NCBI GenBank assembly: GCA_023954635.1
Contig: JAGSHI010000001.1
Span: forward strand, 1 to 64,000
Length of the DNA stretch: 64,000 bases
DNA from: Bacteriovoracaceae bacterium
GTDB taxonomy: Bacteria > Bdellovibrionota > Bacteriovoracia > Bacteriovoracales > Bacteriovoracaceae
Reading direction: 5' to 3'
Position 1 is the stretch's first letter. The number at the start of each line of letters is the position of its first letter. Below the pieces are notes generated by a model. That model was not told the origin of the DNA. It was given only the letters and a program-made list of their open reading frames with translations, and did not search any database. A program made the position numbers and the translations under genes. Positions 1 to 9,754 of this stretch are shown in pieces.

Positions 1-47
1 AAACTCTCTTGTTTCATTCATCTCCAGTTTTCGTCTATACTAATAGT

Positions 48-1670
48 ATGAGTGAAGAACACAAAGTTGCCTGGCTTGGGCCAAAATCAAAATTCTCAGA
101 AAAATTGAAAGCTGAAGTGAGTAAACACTTTGATGAAGTAAAGGTTTCGTGGAACTACTTCAGTATTGAAAGTGAAAACATCGGTAAGTTTTTTCTTAAC
201 CATAGAGAAAATAAATTTGATTGGATACTTGTCGACTTTAGCGAAAAAATTTCTTACAAAATTGACCTGACTAAAATTATGGGTAAGTACTCAATGTTTA
301 AATCCAGCTTGATTGTTGGAATGATGAATAAAAAGGAAGATGTATTATTAAATACTGACTTCCTTGGATTACCCCTTAATGCTCTAGCTCTTCATAAAAA
401 AGATATAAAGGACATTATTGAAGACATTGAGATTCTTTCAGGACAGGGACAAGTTAATGATGAGCACTTTAAAACTCTAGGTTTTGAAAATACACTCTGG
501 GTTCAGATACCTTGTAGGGCAAACTACAAGGATAGAACAATCAAACTTTATCCTCAGACCGAAGACTTTAGTCCCATTTCAGGTATGAAGAATGAACTTC
601 GTAATATGAAGTTAGACCCAGATTCGATGGAGCATATATGGGCAAATCAGCCCGATGACTTTATGTCGATAACAATTTATGAAAATGACAAAGAGCTATT
701 CTTTCAAGGAAATGAATTCAGAAAGGATAGTGATAAGTTTCGAATTAAACTTCCTGAGAAAGAAGTCATAGAATTTGGTAATAGTATCCTCTCTCACAGA
801 GTGAGTAATGACAAAAGAAAGAGGGTGTTAATTTTTGATCCACAAATGGAATTTTTTACTAAGTGCTGGGGAACGAAACAGGCAGAGTCAGAAGTTAATA
901 TGTTTAACTTTCCATATTTTACTTCCGATTTTCGAATTGTAGATGCCCTTGAACCAGAAATGATAATTGTAAGAGGAAGCATAAAGGAGAACGATGGGGG
1001 AGTTGATGAGGTCGGTTTATTAGAACTCATGAATAAAGTTTCAAAGCTTGAAGAAAATAAACCTCACGTCGTCATATTCAACTGTCCTGATCTTTCTTCG
1101 ATAGATTATCAAAAATTATTAAAAGTTCCTTTTGATATGGATGGGAAGTTTATAGATAAGCTTCTTAAGTTAGTGGTCAAAGGCGAGTCATTTAATATTG
1201 ACGATAAACAGATTGAAATAGATCGAACAATATCAGAATGGCGGAATGCTAGGTTAACTAGTTTAGTCTTTCTTAATGTCCCGGTAATCATAAAAGAGAT
1301 TTCAGAAAACTGTGTAAAGATAAAGTGTCCTTTTAAAATTGATAAATCGATTATTGTCTATGAGAAATTTCTGTTTGGAGTTTTTCTAGCTTTAACACCT
1401 CACCTAGAAGCCAATGATAAGGATGCTATTTATAGTGGAGTCTTCATCGGTGAAAATGAATCTCAAAAAAGTGAAATAAGAAAATTCGTCAATGAACTAA
1501 ACTTTACTCCAAAAACGGAAGAGCAAAGAAAAGATCTACAGGACTTTCACGATATTAATCGCTTAAAGCTTGAAGAGATCGAAAAAGCAAAGCTTGAGGG
1601 AACCTCGGAAGAGGAAAGTGAAAAAGAGAGTGATGAATCAACAGATTCTGAACCAAAAGCCAAAAAGTAG
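48..1670 (+). CDS. Hypothetical protein with two receiver-like alpha/beta domains
   Basis: The reading frame is open from a TTG at 9, but the ATG at 48 (starting MSEEHKVAWLG) is the more natural start and gives 540 aa. The N-terminal ~130 residues alternate strands and helices like a response-regulator receiver and contain DWILVDFS, whose Asp sits where a phospho-acceptor might be. A second similar block begins at KRVLIFDP (about residue 260). The region between them could be a small beta-barrel such as PilZ, but I see no clear PilZ RxxxR motif. The C-terminus is a charged tail rich in Glu, Ser and Lys. No signal peptide or membrane segment is visible, so it is probably cytoplasmic. No family is recognised with confidence; a regulatory role is inference from fold pattern only. 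It stands alone, 120 bases before the next gene. Confidence 0.6.
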   Translation: MSEEHKVAWLGPKSKFSEKLKAEVSKHFDEVKVSWNYFSIESENIGKFFLNHRENKFDWILVDFSEKISYKIDLTKIMGKYSMFKSSLIVGMMNKKEDVLLNTDFLGLPLNALALHKKDIKDIIEDIEILSGQGQVNDEHFKTLGFENTLWVQIPCRANYKDRTIKLYPQTEDFSPISGMKNELRNMKLDPDSMEHIWANQPDDFMSITIYENDKELFFQGNEFRKDSDKFRIKLPEKEVIEFGNSILSHRVSNDKRKRVLIFDPQMEFFTKCWGTKQAESEVNMFNFPYFTSDFRIVDALEPEMIIVRGSIKENDGGVDEVGLLELMNKVSKLEENKPHVVIFNCPDLSSIDYQKLLKVPFDMDGKFIDKLLKLVVKGESFNIDDKQIEIDRTISEWRNARLTSLVFLNVPVIIKEISENCVKIKCPFKIDKSIIVYEKFLFGVFLALTPHLEANDKDAIYSGVFIGENESQKSEIRKFVNELNFTPKTEEQRKDLQDFHDINRLKLEEIEKAKLEGTSEEESEKESDESTDSEPKAKK

Positions 1671-1792
1671 ACTTATCTATCTATAATTATTGAGCATAAT
1701 CAAAACTTTTACAGGTATGTATCTTTTACTATTTTATGGTGCGATGCGTTAGATTTGTGTAAATTAGTGCAAACTACTAATTGGATTGTACT

Positions 1793-3352
1793 ATGATGAC
1801 AATTTCACATTTCATTTGTCTTACAGCACTTTTGCTCGTTTCCATTCTTCAAGGAGCGAATGCAGCTGATCCAAACTTTATTCTTAATAAGAATATTGCT
1901 CCTTATCCATTTTATGCTGCTCACAAGAGTGGAGATAAAGTTAGTGAGCAAAATAAGTTACAGCTTCTAAATTCTGGAATCGCATCATTACAAAAAAGAA
2001 TTGATCTTATTAAGAAAGCAAAAAAAGAAATCATCTTAGAATATTTTATTTATGAGCAAGATACAGCAGGGAAGGTTCTTTTAAAGCAACTCCAAATGAG
2101 AGCTGCTGAGGGAATCAAAGTCAGAGTTCTTCTTGATAAGTCTATTACAGTTATTGAAATGGATGAGTATTTTGCAAAGTTTATGAAAGAGTCTGGAATT
2201 GAAGTGGCCTTTCACCACAGAGCTATTGATCCAAGTTCGGCCCAGTTCAGAACTCACCGTAAGATACTTGCAATTGATGGGAAAGAGGCCATCACAGGTG
2301 GAAGAAACATTGGGGATGATTATTTTGATATTGATCCAGTTTATAACTTCCTCGATAGAGATGTTCATATAGAGGGACCAATTGTTAAAGCACTTTGGGA
2401 TTCTTTTGATGAGTTCTGGGAGCATAAATCAGTAAGAAAAGCTGAGGATCCAAAACCAACTCATAGATTAAGAATGTTTCGAGGAAATAGAAGAAACCAA
2501 GAGCGTTATTTAAATGTCAGAACAACTCAGCATCTAAGAAGACTTGAGGAAGGTCGTGAGTTTTCTGAAAATATGGAAGGAATCCTTGAATACACTAAGA
2601 AAATTGAAGAAGTTGCTAGACCAATCTTAGATAAAACAAAAATTCATGTTTGTCCTAAGGTTACTTACATTTCAGATCGTCCAGGTGGAAATCTAAATAC
2701 TCGTTTAAGAAGTGACTACAAGGTTAAGTGGAGAATTACGAGAAAAGAGATTTTCGATAGGCTCTATAAGTCAGCTGTAGAAGGAAATGAGGTTATCCTC
2801 GTCTCTCCTTATTTCATGTTAAATCGTGACTGGAGAGATGCAATTAATAATCTCTTGGATAGAAATACAAAAGTTAAGATGTATACAAACTCTTTAGGTT
2901 CAACGGATGCATTCTATGTTTCAGCAAACTTCTACAGAATCATTTTTGATATCGAGAAGAGAGGACTTATTCCTTATATTCACGACTCAAAGTATGCAGG
3001 CATAACAGATGTTGTTGACCCATCTATCGAAAAAACAAGATGGGGAGTGCATTCAAAAACTCACATCTATGATGAAGATTCGTTCTATATTGGTACATAT
3101 AATATCGATAATAGATCAGATTTTTATAATGCTGAAATGGGAATTTTCTGTGATGGGAATAAAGAGTTAACTGCAGAATTGAAAACTAATATTGAAAGAA
3201 GACTAGAGCAATCCTATGAGATCGTAGGTGATATGAAAGCCGTAGATAAGAACGGTGCAGAAGCTGATGTCTATGGAAATGCTGATGAAAAAGCAATAAA
3301 GATTATGAAGGCGATTAAATTACCTTCATGGCTATTTGAATTTGTAATGTAA
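1793..3352 (+). CDS. Secreted phospholipase D/cardiolipin synthase-like protein
   Basis: A 519-aa member of the phospholipase D superfamily, which hydrolyses or transfers phosphodiester bonds in phospholipids or, in some branches, nucleic acids. Both HKD motifs are intact: HRKILAID at residues 155-162, followed by GGRNIGDDY, and HSKTHIYD at 420-427, followed by GTYNIDNRSDFYNAE. The ATG at 1793 gives a clean signal peptide ending near LQGANA, so the enzyme should be exported; the TTG at 1781 is less likely. The overall pattern resembles periplasmic PLD proteins of the cardiolipin synthase (ClsC-like) branch, but a secreted predator lipase or nuclease is equally possible. A second, longer PLD-like gene lies at 43218-45353. 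The next gene follows 28 bases downstream and may be co-transcribed. Confidence 0.88.
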   Translation: MMTISHFICLTALLLVSILQGANAADPNFILNKNIAPYPFYAAHKSGDKVSEQNKLQLLNSGIASLQKRIDLIKKAKKEIILEYFIYEQDTAGKVLLKQLQMRAAEGIKVRVLLDKSITVIEMDEYFAKFMKESGIEVAFHHRAIDPSSAQFRTHRKILAIDGKEAITGGRNIGDDYFDIDPVYNFLDRDVHIEGPIVKALWDSFDEFWEHKSVRKAEDPKPTHRLRMFRGNRRNQERYLNVRTTQHLRRLEEGREFSENMEGILEYTKKIEEVARPILDKTKIHVCPKVTYISDRPGGNLNTRLRSDYKVKWRITRKEIFDRLYKSAVEGNEVILVSPYFMLNRDWRDAINNLLDRNTKVKMYTNSLGSTDAFYVSANFYRIIFDIEKRGLIPYIHDSKYAGITDVVDPSIEKTRWGVHSKTHIYDEDSFYIGTYNIDNRSDFYNAEMGIFCDGNKELTAELKTNIERRLEQSYEIVGDMKAVDKNGAEADVYGNADEKAIKIMKAIKLPSWLFEFVM

Positions 3353-3380
3353 TTGTTAAGAATAATATGCGGAGGTAGAA

Positions 3381-3737
3381 ATGAAAAAGTTAATGTTGAT
3401 TATGGTGGCTATGATGATGGCCGGAAGTGTGTTTGCTGACTTGAACCAAGAGTTTGAAAAAAGAAACGACGCTATTAGTACGATGAAGTCAGTTGTCAGG
3501 ATGACTGTTAAGAACATTTTAGCAGACAATGGAATGGGTAAAGTTGTTGAAGACGAATCAGCAATCTCTGTTCAGTCTGAGACAAGTGCAAGAGGCAAAA
3601 TTATCGTTAAAGATCATAGAGACACAATCTGTAAGGGCGACATAAATGTTGATCTTGTTGATGGTGTAGAAGAAGTAACTGGAAGAATTAAATGTGTTCT
3701 TACTGATGGTGAATCTGTAATAGTTCTGGACAAGTAA
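3381..3737 (+). CDS. Small periplasmic protein of unknown function
   Basis: 118 aa with a textbook signal peptide ending SVFA before DLNQEF, and a strong ribosome-binding site (GGAGG eight bases before the ATG). The mature part of about 99 residues begins with a helical stretch and ends with alternating hydrophobic residues and two cysteines (ICKGD and IKCVL) that could form a disulfide. No family is recognised. It lies 28 bases after the PLD-like gene on the same strand and is followed by two hairpins, the second a strong terminator, so the two genes probably form a short transcription unit. Confidence 0.75.
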   Translation: MKKLMLIMVAMMMAGSVFADLNQEFEKRNDAISTMKSVVRMTVKNILADNGMGKVVEDESAISVQSETSARGKIIVKDHRDTICKGDINVDLVDGVEEVTGRIKCVLTDGESVIVLDK

Positions 3738-3764
3738 GACTGTCTAAACTTTAAACACCCTCAT

Positions 3765-3791
3765 TAATCTCAGACATTTAAGCTGAGATTA
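3765..3791. repeat. Inverted repeat (9-bp stem) after the small periplasmic gene
   Basis: TAATCTCAG and CTGAGATTA flank a 9-base loop. There is no T-run after it, so it could protect or fold the 3' end of the mRNA rather than terminate on its own; a good terminator follows 34 bases later. Confidence 0.5.
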
Positions 3792-3824
3792 GTAGAGATT
3801 TCCTCAATTATATCAAATAGTTGC

Positions 3825-3848
3825 AAGGGCCTTTCTGGCCCTTTTTTT
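3825..3848 (+). terminator. Rho-independent terminator
   Basis: AAGGGCC, a five-base loop and GGCCCTT, followed by a run of T. It ends the PLD-like/small periplasmic protein transcript before the giant gene starting at 3896. Confidence 0.9.
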
Positions 3849-3895
3849 GCAATTTCATGGGCAAGCGCTAATTAATAAAACCCATGGGATAAATT

Positions 3896-6800
3896 ATGAG
3901 ACACAATGTCTTGAAACAAATTCTAACTTCTTTTTTAATCTACATTCTGAGTTTTCAGATGGCCTTTGCGAAGACTGCATTTCGTATGCCTGCAGCTTAT
4001 GGTCATGACATAACTCTAGAAGATCTTAAAAAAGACATTGAGGCCTTTAAAGTCGAGTTGAAAGGTAAGGACCTTGAAAGTGATTGTAATACTGACTCTG
4101 CCGATGCTGTAGAAGAAGCTGTTACTGAAGAGGACATCTCAACTCCAGCGGTTGACCCAAATACTATTCTTACGGGAGACAATACAGAAGAGAAATTTCA
4201 AGAATTGATGAGCAAGCTTAAAACGAATGCTTGTGGACAGTTTGTTTATACATTTGATCCAGAAACTCCTGCTGAGGAAATGGAAGAGTGTAAACCAAAA
4301 CATCAAGATGGAATATTCGATAAATTAATTACAAAGACCATGGATGATGAAGAGGCAGAGAAGGAACCTGAAGTCTTTAAGGTTATGGATCCTGTTGTTA
4401 GAAGGCTCCATAAAAAAGCTGAATTTCTTATGGAAGAAGTTCGAAAGTATTTAAGTGATGATGACTTTGATGAAGAAGAAAGAAAATCATTACTAGTTGA
4501 GTACCTTTCTAGTGTAGCTCTTCCAATGAGAGATTTAATCATTGTAAAAAGAGCTTATATGCCAAATGAGTACGATGGTGCTCATTATTACAATAGTCTT
4601 TTGCCGGAAATTCCAACGAGAATTTTTCCTAAAGATGACTTAGAGATTCGAGACAAAATTACAATGGGTAAAGACCCTTCATCTGATCCATTTTTTATTG
4701 AGATGGATGATCAGGCTTGGGGAAGAACTCAACTTCGTTATAATGAGACTCAAGTTTTAAGTAGAGATATTCTTACTCTTACGAAAGCACCTGTTAAAAG
4801 AAACTATATCCGAGCTTTGAAGTGGATGACACTTCATATGATGCTTAACCAAATATACATTTATGAGGCGATGCTTGGAAACGATCGTCCTGTCAATATT
4901 CCTAAATCATGTCAAAATCATTTTAATGCAGATCTTCCTGATTCTTTCACATTTAAGTTTCAAGAAGGTCAAGGTGAATCCTATATGGATAATATCCTTC
5001 AAAGCCAAGGGCTTGCTATAGATGATAACGGACAATACTTTGAATATTACATGAATAATGTCGATCTTGATCCAACGAAAAATGGATACAGTGGTCTGAT
5101 GCCTTTTCAAGAGTATAAAAATGCAAAACAAGGTTTAAAAAAGAAGTCAGGTCCTCTTTCTCCTGCTGTCGATGATATCACTCACTTCGATAGAGTCTTA
5201 AGTATGAAACTTCCTGAAGCCAATAAGGTTTTTAAAGGTGAAAAAACAACAGGATCTCGAGGGAAAAAGAAGAAAAAATCGATCACTTATAAAGGTGCCG
5301 AGCTTTGGGATAAAATTATAAGAACTCCTGAAGATGGAAAAGTTTATGAAATCATCATTGATGATGAACATAAAAGTATGGTTGATCCAAAGAGACAAAA
5401 CCTTTCAATATACTTAGCAGAGTTAATCCAAAGAAAAGGTGCAATTCATTTTGAAGATATTATTTCTGATTCGTTAAAGTCTAAACTTGAAAATAGAAGG
5501 GTTAGTATTGATTTACCTTCTCTATATGGATCTGCGACTTGGAGATCATGGGGACTACAAAGAATCCAAGAAGTTCTTGAAACAAAAATTGATTCTAATG
5601 ACAGTAACTTCAAAAATATTATTAGAAACAGATGTAGAGGAAATAAGCTTTGTGATACAAATCCTTTAAAGTCAGTCGAAAACTTAAGTGTATTTCTATC
5701 TGAGTTTACGAAACCTGGAAAATTCACGCCAATAAGAAGATTAAAAGAAAGTGGACTTGAGGGTGTTTATCCAATTCTATCTGGAATTTGGAAAGACCTA
5801 AGAGACAAGACAGATCTTTTAGATGTCGCAAGACCAAAAGAAATGGACTTTATAGTCAGCCAAATGAAAGCTCATAATCCTTGGGCGAGAGTAAGACTTG
5901 GTTACCTTATTGCTATGGATGAGCTTGAGCACTTTAGAGATGGTCATCAGCCAACGTACTCTAGGCATGCACGTCGTGGAAGAGTTATGGATAGTAACAG
6001 TCGTTGTTATTACTCAAATGTCGGTGGTCAGATTACGCGACTTAAAGATGCAGCAACAAAACTTGGTATTAATCAACAAATTGTTCCAAGTCATGCAACA
6101 AATATCCTAGATAAGGATGAAAAAGAATTTATTTGGAATGATATTTTAGAGTCAACAAATGAAGGTAACTCAAGACTTTTTACTGTCGTTGCGAGTGATG
6201 GAAGCGAGTATTACTCTCACCTTGAAAATTTAAGTTATCAGACAGTTTTAACTAAAAACAGTCTTGATAAAACAATTTCAAAAATGCCAGTAAGGCTTAA
6301 TGATAAAGATAGAGAAAATATCGATCAAGTACTTAAGTCTCCGATGGCAAAACATGGAGAATTCTTCCTAGAGTTGTACAAGGAAAGAGGAAATCCAGAG
6401 AAACAAAAAGCAATGTTTGAAAAATTCAGTGAAGAAAATGGAATTGATAACGAATTTCTCGTTAAACTCAATTTTTTATCTCTTGATAATGATTTGAAGA
6501 AACCTCTCTTCCACTCTCTTATTAGACAAGCTGCATATAAAAGGAAAATGTCTATTGTAGATAATCTAAATGAGTTCTGTGATCTTGAGCCAACGAATCA
6601 CGCTAGATTTAAAGCACTTTTTTACTCTACAACCAAGGCGCAAAGTAAGCTTAATCAAATGGCAGGACTTCCTGGTGTTCCAGAGAAAATATTAGATTAC
6701 ATGAACTCTATGTCTCCAGAAGAATGGACAGACCTTAAGTTAGGTTTAGGTGCTGGTCTACTTGGTGTAGGAGCGATACTTATTGGATCGGCCTGTGCTG

Positions 6801-8578
6801 GTATTACAGGTGGATTATGTGCACCATTATCAGTTGTCATGATCGGAGCTGGTGTAAAAGCTCTTGATATGCAAATGGAATTGGTTGGACGCGAACTCGA
6901 TCGAAAATTAGATGCCGATGATCTCGAACGGCAAGTTAAAAATATGGAAGGTCTAGGCTTTACGGATAAAGGCTCAGCTTCTCAAGTTTCTCGTTCTTGG
7001 TTTTGGACTGCATTTGAAGTTGTCTCTTTGATTCCAATGATTGGAGTTGTTTCAAGGTCAGCTTCTGTTGGAACAAAATTAGCAGTTGTTTCAGGCAAAC
7101 ATATGATTCAGAGAACTGGGAAAGTCGCATTCAAGCAAGCAGCGAAAAGAGTATTACAAGAAGCTGATGTAAAGTTAGCTAGATATGTATTAGGTTTTGA
7201 TTCACTCGCATCAGATTTTGGACTAAGGACTGCGGCTCGAGCAGGTGGCAAGCCAGCAGCTGATGCAGCAGCAGATTTGACAGCAAGATTAGCAAAAGCA
7301 GGTGTTCCTAAGCAAGAAGTAGCCAAAACTATTACAGGTTATAAAAAAGTAATGTTTTTATTTTCAAAAGGAAGACTATCAACTGATGGAATGATTAAAG
7401 CAGTTGGTAAGTTACTTCATCCTTTCAAAGTAGCCTTAAGAGGAACTCGAAATGCGATCTCAAGAGAAGTCGGACGAGTAGTTGTTAATGAATCAGTACA
7501 AACGATTGATAAGCAAACGGCTAAAATAGTTTCAGAATATTTTGGTCACAATGCAAAAGGGTTTCACAAGGTCTTCAAATCTTTTTCTGGTAAAAGATTG
7601 GATAAAGCCGTTAAGGCCTGGGATAAAGTAAAAGATGTTACATGGTTTGTAGGGAAGTGGCCTGTCTTACCAAAAAATCCAACACTATTGAATAGAGTCG
7701 GTAGAGCATTTAAAGCTGCTGGATACGTTGGGCATGGATTAGTTAGAACCCCATATAAGTTATGGACATGGGTTAGAAAACTTAGAGTTGAGCACCTCGC
7801 AAAAAATGCTGATAAAATTAAAGCACTTGAGAAACAATTAGCAACAATTGCCAAAAATGGTGGTGATCTTGAAGAGTTCATCTTGAAAAATATGGATGAT
7901 CTAACAGATATCTTAATGAAAGCTCCAATGAGAAAAAGGGAACTTCCTTATATTATCTTCTGGCAAGGGGCTCCACATATTGGAGGAGTTGGTCAGGTTC
8001 CATTCTTACACTTCTTTGCTGATGGTATGATCATGAGAAAGTTTTTTACTGCAAGAGGTAGACTTGTTTATGAATCTTTAAAGGCTGAAGCAAGAGGAGC
8101 ATTAGGACTTTCGAGATATGTTGCAGCTGAAACAACAATGGGTGCATTCAAATCATTCCAAGAAAGTATAGCAACAGCAGCTGAAGGTATGAGTGAAGAG
8201 GCCGGACAAAAATTGATTAAGAGATATAATGATCTTGAGCAGGATATTGTTAAGAAGCTTTATCAGCAAGTAACTCAAAGAGCTGATGATGGAGCTTTTA
8301 GGTTTAGACATGGGCAACAAGTTTTTGACATGACTGAAGAAGCTTTTAGAGGATATATCTTTAACCCAAGAAATATCAAAGAGGAGGCTCTTGGACACGC
8401 CGTTTGGGAAGCCACACCTGTTGATGACCTTTTAGATATGAGAAGTCTTGGTGAAATGGCCCATAGGGTAGTTAAGGAATTAGCAGATTATAAAAATGTT
8501 GATGAATTTCAAAGATTTGTTAATGCTCTGAAGGTACTCACAATTCAAAGAGATCCTGGCGTCGTCGAATTTATGTAA
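3896..8578 (+). CDS. Giant secreted protein (1560 aa), unknown function
   Basis: The ATG at 3896 begins a signal peptide ending in FQMAFA, so the protein enters the Sec pathway. Residues 30-160 are very acidic with several Cys; the middle (about 170-900) is mixed and charged with no repeat that I can see. From about 945 to 985 there is a long glycine-rich hydrophobic stretch (GLLGVGAILIG, then several Cys and GLCAPLSVVMIG) and another near 1033-1052 (VVSLIPMIGVVS), so the C-terminal third may be membrane-inserted or may need to cross a membrane. The remaining ~500 residues are basic and helical. This layout of a long secreted carrier, hydrophobic block and basic C-terminus recalls large toxins, but no toxin domain or catalytic motif is recognised, so function is unknown. 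A convergent 322-aa secreted protein shares its terminator. Confidence 0.8.
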   Translation: MRHNVLKQILTSFLIYILSFQMAFAKTAFRMPAAYGHDITLEDLKKDIEAFKVELKGKDLESDCNTDSADAVEEAVTEEDISTPAVDPNTILTGDNTEEKFQELMSKLKTNACGQFVYTFDPETPAEEMEECKPKHQDGIFDKLITKTMDDEEAEKEPEVFKVMDPVVRRLHKKAEFLMEEVRKYLSDDDFDEEERKSLLVEYLSSVALPMRDLIIVKRAYMPNEYDGAHYYNSLLPEIPTRIFPKDDLEIRDKITMGKDPSSDPFFIEMDDQAWGRTQLRYNETQVLSRDILTLTKAPVKRNYIRALKWMTLHMMLNQIYIYEAMLGNDRPVNIPKSCQNHFNADLPDSFTFKFQEGQGESYMDNILQSQGLAIDDNGQYFEYYMNNVDLDPTKNGYSGLMPFQEYKNAKQGLKKKSGPLSPAVDDITHFDRVLSMKLPEANKVFKGEKTTGSRGKKKKKSITYKGAELWDKIIRTPEDGKVYEIIIDDEHKSMVDPKRQNLSIYLAELIQRKGAIHFEDIISDSLKSKLENRRVSIDLPSLYGSATWRSWGLQRIQEVLETKIDSNDSNFKNIIRNRCRGNKLCDTNPLKSVENLSVFLSEFTKPGKFTPIRRLKESGLEGVYPILSGIWKDLRDKTDLLDVARPKEMDFIVSQMKAHNPWARVRLGYLIAMDELEHFRDGHQPTYSRHARRGRVMDSNSRCYYSNVGGQITRLKDAATKLGINQQIVPSHATNILDKDEKEFIWNDILESTNEGNSRLFTVVASDGSEYYSHLENLSYQTVLTKNSLDKTISKMPVRLNDKDRENIDQVLKSPMAKHGEFFLELYKERGNPEKQKAMFEKFSEENGIDNEFLVKLNFLSLDNDLKKPLFHSLIRQAAYKRKMSIVDNLNEFCDLEPTNHARFKALFYSTTKAQSKLNQMAGLPGVPEKILDYMNSMSPEEWTDLKLGLGAGLLGVGAILIGSACAGITGGLCAPLSVVMIGAGVKALDMQMELVGRELDRKLDADDLERQVKNMEGLGFTDKGSASQVSRSWFWTAFEVVSLIPMIGVVSRSASVGTKLAVVSGKHMIQRTGKVAFKQAAKRVLQEADVKLARYVLGFDSLASDFGLRTAARAGGKPAADAAADLTARLAKAGVPKQEVAKTITGYKKVMFLFSKGRLSTDGMIKAVGKLLHPFKVALRGTRNAISREVGRVVVNESVQTIDKQTAKIVSEYFGHNAKGFHKVFKSFSGKRLDKAVKAWDKVKDVTWFVGKWPVLPKNPTLLNRVGRAFKAAGYVGHGLVRTPYKLWTWVRKLRVEHLAKNADKIKALEKQLATIAKNGGDLEEFILKNMDDLTDILMKAPMRKRELPYIIFWQGAPHIGGVGQVPFLHFFADGMIMRKFFTARGRLVYESLKAEARGALGLSRYVAAETTMGAFKSFQESIATAAEGMSEEAGQKLIKRYNDLEQDIVKKLYQQVTQRADDGAFRFRHGQQVFDMTEEAFRGYIFNPRNIKEEALGHAVWEATPVDDLLDMRSLGEMAHRVVKELADYKNVDEFQRFVNALKVLTIQRDPGVVEFM

Positions 8579-8583
8579 AAAAA

Positions 8584-8603
8584 AAGCCACCTAAAGGTGG
8601 CTT
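8584..8603. terminator. Bidirectional hairpin terminator between convergent genes
   Basis: AAGCCACC, TAAA loop, GGTGGCTT, preceded by a run of A and followed by a T-rich stretch, so it can stop transcription from both the giant gene and the minus-strand gene at 8625-9593. Confidence 0.85.
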
Positions 8604-8624
8604 ATTTCTTATTTGGCTTATGTC

Positions 8625-9593
8625 TTATCTAAAGAAACATTTTTTTATTTTCATTTTTTCTAGATGATTATTAAGAATTGGATCATCTCCAGCTCTTCGC
8701 TTAAGGTACTTATAAAATGCACGTTTTTTTGCTTCATCTCCCTCTGAGTTTTTAGCAACTTGATGAAGCATATCTGCCCAACTATTAACTGAATCTCTAT
8801 TAAAGTTAGGGTCTGAAAACAGTTTCCATAATTTATGAGGATTTTTAGGGTTCAATAATTCGACCTTTCCCTCTGGAGTTTTTGAAATTTCCATGATGGC
8901 TTCAACAAGCTTTTTCTCTTGCCTTGTTCCATACTCAGCAAGCCCTAGGAATAAACCTAATGCTCTTTCCTCTTCCGGAGCAACTAGGTCTGCACTGACT
9001 CTTGAGAAATCGCCAACTCCAAGTGTTCCCATTCTTTCTGAAATAAAATTTTTCAGACTTCTAGGATTTCTAGGAAGTACATCATTTAGGACTCGTACAG
9101 CCGAAGCATTTTGTAGAACCTCTAGAGTGAACTTAAAACCATGACTTGATAACGAATCGCTAACGCAAGCAGAGCAGGCTAGAACAACAGCTCCTCTTTT
9201 TCCGTGTCTGTTGGCCAACCAGATAAGATTATTAATTGCTGAGACAACATCTTTTTTGTTCATGCTGTCTGCTGGCTTATCTAAAACCTCTTTTAAGGCA
9301 TTTCTAATTTTAATATCTTCAGAAGACCCTGAGATGCTTGCTAAAATTCTTTTGATTTCAACCTTCGTCGGGATCCTGTCACCAAACATATTTAAGGATT
9401 TCCAGGAAAGAGCGACATAATCAGAGGTCCTTTTGGCCGCTGCACCCTTAATTCCTTTTTTTCCAAGTAGCTCTATAAGCCCAGAGTCATTTACTAGGAC
9501 ATCAATAAGCTTTCCTGCACCGGCAGCATTAGCATTAAAGCTAAATAAGCAGATTAGAAGACTTAAAGTCATTAACTTTTTAATTGAATACAT
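8625..9593 (-). CDS. Secreted protein of unknown function (322 aa)
   Basis: An N-terminal signal peptide (basic MYSIKK, hydrophobic core, cleavage near FNANA) is followed by an almost entirely helical, basic protein. A CSAC pair (about residues 140-143) could form a disulfide or bind metal; the sequence otherwise lacks motifs I know. The helix-rich character suggests an armadillo/HEAT-like or simple helical bundle fold, which is only an impression. It is convergent with the 1560-aa secreted protein and divergent from the 1412-aa one, with no gene overlapping it. Whether the three are functionally linked cannot be decided from the sequence. Confidence 0.7.
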   Translation of the reverse strand: MYSIKKLMTLSLLICLFSFNANAAGAGKLIDVLVNDSGLIELLGKKGIKGAAAKRTSDYVALSWKSLNMFGDRIPTKVEIKRILASISGSSEDIKIRNALKEVLDKPADSMNKKDVVSAINNLIWLANRHGKRGAVVLACSACVSDSLSSHGFKFTLEVLQNASAVRVLNDVLPRNPRSLKNFISERMGTLGVGDFSRVSADLVAPEEERALGLFLGLAEYGTRQEKKLVEAIMEISKTPEGKVELLNPKNPHKLWKLFSDPNFNRDSVNSWADMLHQVAKNSEGDEAKKRAFYKYLKRRAGDDPILNNHLEKMKIKKCFFR

Positions 9594-9754
9594 AAATGCA
9601 CCTTTTCTCTAGTTCACTAGCTTCATTATTAGGTTCAGATACTTTTCGGCAAAATACGATACAAACTTAAGCCTCAAATCCATGAATATATGGGCTAAAA
9701 CTCAAGGTTTTTCAGATATTTACCGATAATTATACTGGATTGGAGCAAACAAAA

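Noticed and set aside
1709-1715. ACAGGT upstream of the first PLD-like gene as a lux-box half-site
   Set aside because: No ACCTGT at 8 bases; single half-sites are frequent by chance.
5446-6110. Additional ORFs of 60-93 codons inside the giant gene on both strands
   Set aside because: They lie in other frames of a well-supported long gene, lack ribosome-binding sites and have no recognisable motif.
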